From: Clostridium sp. CAG:138
GTDB taxonomy: Bacteria > Bacillota > Clostridia > Christensenellales > CAG-138
Length of the DNA stretch: 10,416 bases
Direction of reading: 5' to 3'
Assembly (NCBI GenBank): GCA_000435055.1
Contig: FR879677.1
Span: 4,397-14,812 of the forward strand
Position 1 is the stretch's first letter. The number at the start of each line of letters is the position of its first letter. The notes below the pieces were generated by a model that saw only the letters and a list, made by a program, of their open reading frames with translations, was not told the DNA's origin and made no database searches. This document shows positions 1 to 6,417 of the stretch, in pieces. The position numbers and the translations under genes are program-made.

Positions 1-1037
1 GCGGCCGTCCCTGCCGTGCTGCCGTAAACAACGCCGTTTTCGTTGACTGTTGCAATGCCTGCGTCGGAAGTTGACCATGAAACACGTTTTTCGGTTGCAT
101 TTTCAGGCGAAACGGAGGCGGAGAGCTGAAGTGTCAGCCCAACGTCAATGCTTGCTTCGGCGGGTTCGATATCAACGCTTTCAACGTGAACAACGGGTTC
201 ACTTTCGGGAACGGCAAAAAGGGACACGACTTCGGTGTTGCCGCCGATAATGCCGAGACGCGAGGCGGCGCCGGTTTCGAGGTTAACGCTGCAAAGCACG
301 CCCTGAGAGATGTTGCAGAGAGCCCAATACATGGTGCCGGTGTTGTAATCATAGCACATGCTCTGTGCATAGGATACAACTTGGCCGGTGCTGCCGATGT
401 TTCGTGTTGAGCCGTCCTGCTTGTTGATATGGTACAGGCAGCCGTCCATTGCAATGCCGTAAAGCTCGCCCTGTGCATCCGCCGCAAGAGTCAAAATGCC
501 GGTTGTGATTTGTGCTACCTGAGTGATTTCGTATGTGAGAAGGTCGATGGTGACAAGAAAGCTTGCTTCGATTGCCGTTTCATCATCGCCGGAGTCCCAC
601 GGGAGGTTGTATGCAACGGCATACAGCCGGCCGGTCGTGTAGTCAAAAGTCATATCGCTCCAACCGTTATAGCTGCTTGCATCGGCAAAAAGCCTTTCGC
701 GGCTCCAGTCGGCGGTGTTGACACGGTAAAAATACCCGTTTTCGGCAAAACCGTAAACATATCCGTTTACATATGCGCCGCAGTTCATGTCCGTATAGTC
801 ATCGAACGCATTTTCCTCAACCTGTTCCTCGGTCACGGCGGCGGGATTGTCTGTCGTGAAGGAAATCCAGGCATAGGACAGCGTATCGTCATCGTCAAAC
901 ACGCGATAGCCGTACAAACGCCCCGCGCTCAGAGCCTTTTCGGGCACGGAGCTGCTTTGTGCAGCAAAAACGGGAACAACGGTGAATGCCATAACCGCCG
1001 TGAGCAGCAGGGCAAGGAACTTTTTAATCGCTTTCAT
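1..1037 (-). CDS. Secreted propeller-like repeat protein with Big_2 domain, C-terminus missing
   Basis: The gene is open at the left window edge; 345 codons are visible. The ATG at 1037 is preceded by GGAGG at 1045-1049 with a 7-base gap, which fixes the start. Residues 1-25 form a Sec signal peptide: basic KAIKK, a hydrophobic core and a likely cut after VFA. Residues about 85-275 hold at least four units alternating 'YVYGF/RLYAVAY/ELYGIAM/TMYWALC' strands with 'YRVNTAD/VTIDLLTYE/YHINKQDGS/CSVNLETGA' strands, as in a beta-propeller (YVTN/quinoprotein-like). From about residue 284 (VESVDIEPAEASIDVG, then WSTSDAGIATVNENG) the sequence matches a bacterial Ig-like Big_2 domain, cut off by the edge. 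The protein is probably an exported cell-surface or adhesin-like protein. No catalytic motif and no cell-wall sorting signal is visible, but the C-terminus is missing. Exact function is unknown. Confidence 0.9.
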   Translation of the reverse strand, partial: MKAIKKFLALLLTAVMAFTVVPVFAAQSSSVPEKALSAGRLYGYRVFDDDDTLSYAWISFTTDNPAAVTEEQVEENAFDDYTDMNCGAYVNGYVYGFAENGYFYRVNTADWSRERLFADASSYNGWSDMTFDYTTGRLYAVAYNLPWDSGDDETAIEASFLVTIDLLTYEITQVAQITTGILTLAADAQGELYGIAMDGCLYHINKQDGSTRNIGSTGQVVSYAQSMCYDYNTGTMYWALCNISQGVLCSVNLETGAASRLGIIGGNTEVVSLFAVPESEPVVHVESVDIEPAEASIDVGLTLQLSASVSPENATEKRVSWSTSDAGIATVNENGVVYGSTAGTA

Positions 1038-1086
1038 GCAATTACCTCCGTAAAAATAGAATTGAAGCAGGAACGGATAACCCCGC

Positions 1087-1126
1087 TTTTCGCAAAACAG
1101 ATTTGTATGCACGATTTTTGCGAAAA
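1087..1126. repeat. 11-bp perfect inverted repeat in the leader of the secreted protein gene
   Basis: TTTTCGCAAAA (1087-1097) and TTTTGCGAAAA (1116-1126) are exact reverse complements separated by 18 bases. It lies between the predicted promoter and the ribosome binding site, so it could be a leader-RNA hairpin or a two-half-site operator. Neither arm is followed by a T-run on the minus strand, so it is not a typical terminator. Confidence 0.6.
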
Positions 1127-1154
1127 ACAGTGAAACAGACCCGCCAACATATAT

Positions 1155-1183
1155 ATTTTAACAGCGTCGGTATCAAATGTCTA
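1155..1183 (-). promoter_or_regulatory. Sigma-A-like promoter for the secreted protein gene
   Basis: On the minus strand TAGACA (1178-1183) and TAAAAT (1155-1160) are separated by 17 bases, each one or two mismatches from consensus. It would give a 5' leader of about 110 nt before the ATG at 1037, containing the inverted repeat at 1087-1126. An alternative -35 (TTGATA, 1172-1177) exists with a poorer -10. Confidence 0.55.
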
Positions 1184-1274
1184 TAAGGATGTGACGAATT
1201 TTTGCCTTTATATGATATATTAATAATTTAGATTACCTTCCTGCTCGGCAAAGAGAAAAATGCGCCGTATGAAC

Positions 1275-1303
1275 TTGCGGAAACCCGCTGATAAGGGTAT
1301 AAT
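1275..1303 (+). promoter_or_regulatory. Sigma-A-like promoter for the radical SAM / rng operon
   Basis: TTGCGG (1275-1280) and a perfect TATAAT (1298-1303) are separated by 17 bases. Transcription would start near 1310, giving a leader of about 135 nt before the TTG start at 1444. Confidence 0.65.
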
Positions 1304-1349
1304 GTAGCCTGAGTATATGTACGCATCGACATAAAGAAAAATAATCTGC

Positions 1350-1383
1350 TCCGACGGCGGACCGTGTCCGCAAATGTCGGACA
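1350..1383 (+). promoter_or_regulatory. Leader hairpin with two alternative pairings upstream of the radical SAM gene
   Basis: One fold pairs TCCGAC (1350-1355) with GTCGGA (1376-1381) around an inner hairpin CGGAC (1358-1362) / GTCCG (1366-1370) with loop CGT. The alternative pairs TGTCCG (1365-1370) with CGGACA (1378-1383) around a 7-nt loop. The folds share bases and exclude each other. No U-run follows, so it is not an intrinsic terminator; its role is unknown. Confidence 0.4.
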
Positions 1384-1443
1384 TGCTGAATATACCGAAT
1401 AAACGCTGATTGATTTTCCTTACCGAAAGGATGGATATAGATT

Positions 1444-3384
1444 TTGGACAAAAATAAACTTAACAGGCTCATTGCAAAGGTTGAAAAACCCGCGCGTTAT
1501 ATGGGCGGCGAGCTGAATATGCGTATCAAGGCAGAAGCGGAGTTTCGATTTGCACTCTGCTTCCCCGACACATACGAAATCGGCATGAGTCACCTTGGGT
1601 CAAGAATAATTTACAATATTCTTAACAAGCGTGCGGATACGTATTGCGAACGTGTATATGCGCCGTGGGTTGACATGGAAGAACAGCTGCGCGAAAACAA
1701 CGAGCCGCTTTTTTCGCTTGAAACGCGTTCACCGCTGCGTGAATTCAATGTTATCGGGTTTTCGCTGCTGTATGAAATGTGCTACACGAACATTCTGACC
1801 GTGCTTGAACTGAGCGGCATACCGTTCCTCGCAAGCGAACGCGGGGAGGACATGCCGCTTATTGCAGCGGGCGGCCCCTGCGTGTGCAATCCCGAACCCG
1901 TTGCGGAAATCATGGACGTTATGTTTTTCGGCGACGGCGAGGAGCTTGTGAATGATTTTATGGATGCTTATGCGGAATGCCGCCGGAGAGGGTTGAACAA
2001 GCGCGATACGCTCATCGAACTTTCAAAAATCGAAGGCGTTTACGTTCCTGCATTCTATAAAGCGGAATATGACGAAAACGGCAATTTCAGCCGAATTGTA
2101 AAGACGGAACCGTCCGCACCCGACAGGATCACGCGCAGAATCGTCCGAAATCTGGATGCTGCGGAATTCACGGGTGATCTTGTCGTTCCGTATATGAACA
2201 TCGTTCACGATCGGGTTGCGCTTGAGATTTTCCGCGGATGCACACGCGGATGCAGGTTCTGCCAGGCGGGATTTATTTATCGCCCGATACGCGAACGAAA
2301 GCCGAAAACGCTTATTGATTATGCGGACAGGCAGCTCGGCTGCACGGGCTATGACGAAATCTCCCTGTTTTCGCTTTCAAGCGGAGATTACTCCGAGATT
2401 CATGCAATGGTTCCGGAGATCCTTGAACGGTACACAAAAAACCGCGTTTCGGTTTCTCTCCCGAGTCTCCGCATAGATTCATTCCTTAAGGATGATCTTG
2501 AAAAAATGCAGAGCGTCCGCAAGGGCGGCCTGACGTTTGCGCCCGAAGCAGGCACACAGAGACTGCGCGACGTTATCAACAAGGGCGTTTGCGAAGAGGA
2601 TCTGCTCCGCGCCGTCGGTGATGCGTTTGAATCGGGCTGGCAGGGAGTGAAACTCTATTTTATGATAGGATTGCCGACAGAAACGGATGAAGACATTCTC
2701 GGCATTGCGGAGCTTGCACGCAAGGTCAGCCGCTTATTCTATCAAATGCCGAAGGACAAGCGCGGCAAAGGGCTGCGCTGCACGGTTTCGGCTTCAACTT
2801 TTGTTCCGAAGCCGTTCACTCCCTTCCAATGGGAGCCCCAGATTTCAACCGAAGAAGTTCTGCGCCGGCAGGCATTGCTGCGTTCCGCGCTGAAAGGCAT
2901 ACGCGGGGTTGAGTTCAATTGCCATTTTTCGGAAACCAGCCGTTTGGAGGCATGTTTTGCACGCGGAGACCGCCGCCTTGCAAAGGTCATCATCGGAGCA
3001 TATAAGCGCGGTGCAAGGTTTGATTCATGGGACGAAAGATTCAAAAAGGAAGCATGGGAAGAGGCCTTTGCCGAAAACGGGCTCACCGTGGAACAGTTCG
3101 GAAACAGGCACATCGGAATCGATGAACCGCTTGCATGGCAGCATATGGATTCGGTCGTCGGCATGGACTACCTCAGGCGTGAATATCTGCGTTCACGGGA
3201 AGGCATTGTAACGGGCGACTGCCGCCTTAACTGCAACGGCTGTTTCGGGGACAGGTGCGGCACGCTTTGCGATATGCACAAGCCCGATTCCGTCTGGGAA
3301 ATCCGCAAAAAGGCTGTCGGGTCGGAACATGCTCAAAATGAAGATTCCCGCAAAAATATCGAAGGAGAGGAACTGTCGGAATGA
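1444..3384 (+). CDS. TIGR03960 family B12-binding-type radical SAM protein
   Basis: The 646-residue protein matches the TIGR03960 family end to end; families in this group have unknown substrates. Near the N-terminus are VEKPARYMGGELN (13-25) and PDTYEIGMSHLG (41-52), then the Rossmann-type region with GGPCVCNPEPV (143-153) and FFGDGEELV (161-169). The radical SAM core carries the CxxxCxxC iron-sulfur motif as C266, C270 and C273 (RGCTRGCRFCQAG), followed by LSSGDY (311-316), LPSLRID (339-345) and FAPEAGTQRLRDVINKG (365-381). The C-terminus has five cysteines, C593, C597, C600, C605 and C609 (DCRLNCNGC then FGDRCGTLC), which could bind a second metal centre. The start is TTG at 1444, because only there does the conserved N-terminus begin and because AAAGGATGG (1426-1434) lies upstream; the ATG at 1431 is out of frame. 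The stop overlaps the next gene by ATGA. A charged tail follows residue 620. Family identity is sure; function is not known. Confidence 0.93.
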   Translation: MDKNKLNRLIAKVEKPARYMGGELNMRIKAEAEFRFALCFPDTYEIGMSHLGSRIIYNILNKRADTYCERVYAPWVDMEEQLRENNEPLFSLETRSPLREFNVIGFSLLYEMCYTNILTVLELSGIPFLASERGEDMPLIAAGGPCVCNPEPVAEIMDVMFFGDGEELVNDFMDAYAECRRRGLNKRDTLIELSKIEGVYVPAFYKAEYDENGNFSRIVKTEPSAPDRITRRIVRNLDAAEFTGDLVVPYMNIVHDRVALEIFRGCTRGCRFCQAGFIYRPIRERKPKTLIDYADRQLGCTGYDEISLFSLSSGDYSEIHAMVPEILERYTKNRVSVSLPSLRIDSFLKDDLEKMQSVRKGGLTFAPEAGTQRLRDVINKGVCEEDLLRAVGDAFESGWQGVKLYFMIGLPTETDEDILGIAELARKVSRLFYQMPKDKRGKGLRCTVSASTFVPKPFTPFQWEPQISTEEVLRRQALLRSALKGIRGVEFNCHFSETSRLEACFARGDRRLAKVIIGAYKRGARFDSWDERFKKEAWEEAFAENGLTVEQFGNRHIGIDEPLAWQHMDSVVGMDYLRREYLRSREGIVTGDCRLNCNGCFGDRCGTLCDMHKPDSVWEIRKKAVGSEHAQNEDSRKNIEGEELSE

Positions 3385-4049
3385 GAATCATTGCGTCGTT
3401 TTATAAACATGAACAGGTAATGTTCGTTTCCCATCTGGACATGCAGCGGCTTTTTCAACGCGCATTCAGGCGCGCCGATCTTCCGCTTGCGTATTCAAAC
3501 GGTTTTAACCCGCATCCGCTGCTTTCGTTTGCAACCGCATTAAGTGTGGGCTATACTTCCGACTGCGAGTATTTTGATGTTATGCTTTCGGAATACGTTT
3601 CTCCTGCGGAATTTAAGCGCAGAGTGAATGCGGTCCTTCCGCAGGGCGTGCACATTGTTGACGCCGTTGATGCCGGAGAGTTCAAAGCCTCGCTCACGCC
3701 GCTGATGCGTTCTGCCGAATACGATATTGAACTTGAATTCGATGAGTCCGTGCCGCGGGAGGCATTTTATGCTGCCGTTGACGAAATTCTGAACGGAGGC
3801 GAAATCATCGTTTCCAAAAAGACAAAAGGCGGAATAAAGGACGTGGACATTCGCCCGATGCTGCTTGGGCTTTCGGTTTCGGAATTCGGCGGCAGGACCG
3901 CAAAGCTCCGTTTGCGCGGCAAACTGACGGCGGAGGGCGGACTTTCCCCCGAACTTTTGCTCGGTGTATTTTACAAAAAACTCGGCACAAGCGCAAATTC
4001 AAGCGTCAACCGCCGAAACATTGAAATGGATTGGACGGTGATAGCATGA
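3381..4049 (+). CDS. TIGR03936 family radical-SAM-associated protein (DUF2344)
   Basis: This 222-residue protein is the usual partner of TIGR03960 proteins and in some bacteria is fused to their C-terminus. Family signatures are visible early: FVSHLDMQRLFQRAFRRA (15-32), LAYSNGFNPHPLLSFATAL (36-54) and GYTSDCEYFDV (57-67). The ATG at 3381 overlaps the upstream stop (ATGA), with AAGGAGAGG (3362-3370) about 10 bases upstream, so translational coupling is likely. Its own stop overlaps the next gene the same way. The biochemical role is unknown. Co-occurrence with a radical SAM protein and ribonuclease G suggests RNA modification or ribosome maturation, but that is inference from context only. 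Confidence 0.92.
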   Translation: MRIIASFYKHEQVMFVSHLDMQRLFQRAFRRADLPLAYSNGFNPHPLLSFATALSVGYTSDCEYFDVMLSEYVSPAEFKRRVNAVLPQGVHIVDAVDAGEFKASLTPLMRSAEYDIELEFDESVPREAFYAAVDEILNGGEIIVSKKTKGGIKDVDIRPMLLGLSVSEFGGRTAKLRLRGKLTAEGGLSPELLLGVFYKKLGTSANSSVNRRNIEMDWTVIA

Positions 4050-5566
4050 AAATAATCGGTGAGCCGGAAATTCCGCAGCCCGTGCATAAACAGACTGTCG
4101 ATAAGCAAATTGTTATTGACACAAACCCGTACCGCACCCGCGTTGCTCTTCTTGAGGACGGAAAAACGGTCGAGCTTCACATTGAGCAGCGCAGCAACGA
4201 TATGCTCGTCGGCAACATTTACAAGGGCAGGGTCAGCAATGTTCTGCCCGGAATGGAGGCGGCATTTGTTGACATATCAGAAGATAAAAATGCGTTTTTA
4301 TACGTCGGCGACAAGCAGAATGAGCAGCTTCCCGGGGGAGCCGTGCTGCCGAAACAAAAAAATCCGCATGTCTGTCCGGATGTTAAGCCCGGGCAGGAAA
4401 TAATGGTTCAAATTGTTAAAGAACCGCACGGCACAAAGGGCGCAAGGGTCAGCACTCAGATTTATCTTCCGGGGCATCTGCTTGTGTTCCTTCCGATGGT
4501 TGATTTTATCGGCATCAGCAAGCGGATAACGAACGAGGCGGAACGTGTACGCCTGCGCGGCATAATAGAAAAATGCAACCCGCCGGGCACGGGCGCAATT
4601 GTCCGAACCGCTGCCGAAGGGCGCGGCGAAGCGGAGATTGCGGCAGACATCCAAATGCTTTCCGAACAATGGGCGGAGCTGAAACGCATTTATAAAGTTT
4701 CCCCCGCACCAAAGCTGATTCGAAGGGAGGAATCACTGCTTTCACGCACGATTCGTGATTTGCTGAAGGCGGATATACGATCGCTTGTGGTTAACGATCG
4801 CACTCAGTATTATCGGCTGCTTGAAATCGCGGAGGACAACGATCCCGCACTTGCGAACAGGATCGAACTGCGGGACGGAGAAACGAACCTTTTCGACGTT
4901 CTCGGTATTGAAGACGATATAAACGCTGCGCTTTCCCGCAAAGTTTGGCTTAAGAGCGGTGCGTATCTTGTTATCGACCAAACGGAAGCACTCGTCAGCA
5001 TTGATGTGAACACGGGGAAAAATGTCGGCAAAGCAAGTCTGCGCAAGACCATTGTGGAAACAAACTGCGAGGCTGCCGTTGAAATTGCCCGCCAGCTGCG
5101 CCTGCGTGATCTCAGCGGAATAATCATTATCGATTTCATCGATATGGAGGAAAAAGAGGATAAAGAAACCGTGCTTGCAACTTTACGCGAAGCACTGCGC
5201 GGTGACAGGATGCGTTCGGTGATACTCGGCATGACGGAACTCGGATTTGTTGAGCTGACGCGTAAGAAGCTCCGCGCAAACCTTGCGGACACGCTGCAAA
5301 CGACCTGCCCCTACTGCAAAGGCTCGGGCAAAGTGCTCAATGCGGAAACCGTTGCGCTTAAAATCCGCTCCGCGCTGATCGCCCGCGTGAGCGAGGGAGC
5401 CGGTGCGCAGCAGCGTTTCACGGTTGCCGCAAGCCCGACGGTTGCCGCACTTCTTCGCGAACACAGCCGCGAGGAACTTCGGCAGGCTTTCCCCGGTGTC
5501 ACGTTGGAAATCGTTTCGGACGAATCGATGCATTTGGAACATTTTTCGATTCGGACGCAAGCTTAG
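4046..5566 (+). CDS. rng: Ribonuclease G (RNase E/G family)
   Basis: This endoribonuclease cuts single-stranded AU-rich RNA and is known from other bacteria to mature 16S rRNA and start mRNA decay. The 506-residue length (E. coli RNase G is about 490) and the absence of a long scaffold tail indicate the G type. An S1 RNA-binding domain spans roughly residues 50-140 (VGNIYKGRVSNVLPGMEAAFVDI). The catalytic metal-binding aspartates are D320 (VSIDVNTGKN) and D363 (IIIDFIDME), 43 residues apart as in E. coli RNase E D303/D346. The zinc-link is C421-P-Y-C424 (CPYCKGSG). The ATG at 4046 is chosen because it forms an ATGA overlap with the upstream stop and sits 7 bases after GGACGG (4033-4038). A TTG at 4031 is in frame but would place this purine-rich stretch inside the gene. 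Third gene of the operon. A small tandem duplication covers its stop codon (see 5549-5586). Confidence 0.95.
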   Translation: MKIIGEPEIPQPVHKQTVDKQIVIDTNPYRTRVALLEDGKTVELHIEQRSNDMLVGNIYKGRVSNVLPGMEAAFVDISEDKNAFLYVGDKQNEQLPGGAVLPKQKNPHVCPDVKPGQEIMVQIVKEPHGTKGARVSTQIYLPGHLLVFLPMVDFIGISKRITNEAERVRLRGIIEKCNPPGTGAIVRTAAEGRGEAEIAADIQMLSEQWAELKRIYKVSPAPKLIRREESLLSRTIRDLLKADIRSLVVNDRTQYYRLLEIAEDNDPALANRIELRDGETNLFDVLGIEDDINAALSRKVWLKSGAYLVIDQTEALVSIDVNTGKNVGKASLRKTIVETNCEAAVEIARQLRLRDLSGIIIIDFIDMEEKEDKETVLATLREALRGDRMRSVILGMTELGFVELTRKKLRANLADTLQTTCPYCKGSGKVLNAETVALKIRSALIARVSEGAGAQQRFTVAASPTVAALLREHSREELRQAFPGVTLEIVSDESMHLEHFSIRTQA

Positions 5567-5586
5567 TATTCGCACGCAGGCTCAGC
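5549..5586 (+). repeat. 19-bp imperfect tandem duplication across the rng stop codon
   Basis: Copy 1, ATTCGGACGCAAGCTTAGT (5549-5567), is followed directly by copy 2, ATTCGCACGCAGGCTCAGC (5568-5586); 15 of 19 positions agree. Copy 1 encodes IRTQA then the TAG stop. Copy 2, shifted by one frame, encodes IRTQAQ and stays open to a TAA at 5619-5621. The internal differences keep Arg and Gln (CGG/CGC, CAA/CAG) and turn TAG into CAG. Confidence 0.7.
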
Positions 5587-5651
5587 AAAGGGGAACTCCG
5601 GACGAAGCGATTTGCAGATAAACGGGCCGAATCGGCGGTGACGACAAAAAT

Positions 5652-6239
5652 ATGGAAAAAAATGACTTGAATGAGAAGAAAACCGAACCGATGCACGGCG
5701 AAAAATGCTGCGGGATCCGGCTTTTTGAGTATTTGCCCGCTGCGGACGGCGGCGGAACGGATGCCGGCAAAGCCTGCTGCTTAATAAAGCGATTTTGGCT
5801 TGAGCACAACGGCGAAACACAGACGGATGCCGAAGCGCGGGCGGATCTTTGCGCATGGACGGCGGAGGGTCACAGGTTCTTTTTTATCCTGCCGAAAGAC
5901 GGTGCCGAATTAAGCCCGGTCGGGTTTGCGCACCTCGGAAGCCGCGGAGCGGCGGCGGATTGGCTTGAAGATCTGTTCATCCTGCCTGAGTTCCAAGGGC
6001 GCGGCATAGGATCGGAAGCAATAAAGCTGCTTGAATCAACGGTCAAACAGTATTCCGAATCGATGTATATAGAGGCGGCCGCCCGCAATGAACGCGCAAT
6101 TCGGCTTTATCGCAGGCTTGGTTACGACTGCCTGAACACGGTCACGATACGAAAGGATTTTGAACCGGAAAAATTCGAAACCCTGCATAAGGAAACTCTG
6201 CTTGGAGAAACCTTTGACGTGCGGAGGTACAAACACTGA
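5652..6239 (+). CDS. GNAT family N-acetyltransferase
   Basis: The 195-residue protein has a GNAT (Acetyltransf_1) fold in its second half. Motif A, the acetyl-CoA pyrophosphate loop, is QGRGIG at residues 115-120 within LEDLFILPEFQGRGIGSEAIKLLE. It is followed by the motif B-type segment AAARNERAIRLYRRLGYD (142-159). GNAT enzymes move an acetyl group from acetyl-CoA to an amine on a protein, metabolite or drug; the substrate cannot be read here. The first 40 residues are poorly conserved-looking and Cys/Gly-rich. The ATG at 5652 is the only usable start, since an in-frame TAA lies at 5619. Its ribosome binding site is weak (GGCGGTG, 5634-5640, 11 bases away) and partly inside a small hairpin GCCG-AAT-CGGC (5626-5636). 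It lies 85 bases after rng with no terminator between, so it is probably the last gene of the operon. Confidence 0.88.
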   Translation: MEKNDLNEKKTEPMHGEKCCGIRLFEYLPAADGGGTDAGKACCLIKRFWLEHNGETQTDAEARADLCAWTAEGHRFFFILPKDGAELSPVGFAHLGSRGAAADWLEDLFILPEFQGRGIGSEAIKLLESTVKQYSESMYIEAAARNERAIRLYRRLGYDCLNTVTIRKDFEPEKFETLHKETLLGETFDVRRYKH

Positions 6240-6327
6240 ACCTTAATGGTTTATTCGGCACGGCTGCATGAAAAATGCGAAAGGCCTCGGCAAAGTGAAC
6301 GATTGTATCGAAGCTGAAAGAAAAACG

Positions 6328-6381
6328 AAAAAAAATCGGGCACCGCTGCGGTTTGCTGTTTGCGAACCGAGGCGGTGTCCG
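6328..6381 (-). terminator. Strong intrinsic terminator of rsgA
   Basis: A two-part hairpin pairs 6337-6346 with 6372-6381 (10 bp, one G-U) and 6349-6356 with 6362-6369 (8 bp, one G-U), with a TGTTT loop and a 2x2 internal loop. On the minus strand it is followed by eight T (A-run 6328-6335). Downstream on the plus strand there is no T-run, so it acts for rsgA, not for the convergent operon. Confidence 0.8.
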
Positions 6382-6392
6382 TGTCTGTCCCG

Positions 6393-6407
6393 CGGCGGGT
6401 TCCGCCG
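6393..6407. repeat. GC-rich hairpin just after the rsgA stop
   Basis: CGGCGG (6393-6398) and CCGCCG (6402-6407) pair perfectly around a GTT loop, between the rsgA stop codon and its terminator. No T-run follows on either strand; it may protect the mRNA 3' end or be incidental. Confidence 0.4.
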
Positions 6408-6417
6408 AGGGCGTTCC

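Larger units (their letters stand above)
1038..1443. other. Divergent intergenic region of 406 bases
   Basis: This gap separates the minus-strand secreted protein gene from the plus-strand radical SAM operon. It holds a promoter for each direction, an inverted repeat (1087-1126), an AT-rich stretch around 1205-1237 between the promoters, and a leader hairpin (1350-1383). The open frame across 1233-1472 on the minus strand has no convincing start context, overlaps the plus promoter and runs into the radical SAM gene, so no gene is called here. Confidence 0.7.

Noticed and set aside
429..1133. 234-codon open frame on the plus strand
   Set aside because: It is antisense to the secreted protein gene, whose minus-strand frame has a signal peptide, recognisable repeats and a good ribosome binding site, and it extends over that gene's leader.
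1233..1472. 79-codon minus-strand open frame between the divergent genes
   Set aside because: It overlaps the plus-strand promoter and the start of the radical SAM gene and has no recognisable motif.
4031..4045. Earlier TTG start for ribonuclease G
   Set aside because: The ATG at 4046 forms an ATGA overlap identical to the preceding gene junction and has GGACGG 7 bases upstream; the TTG has no site of its own.
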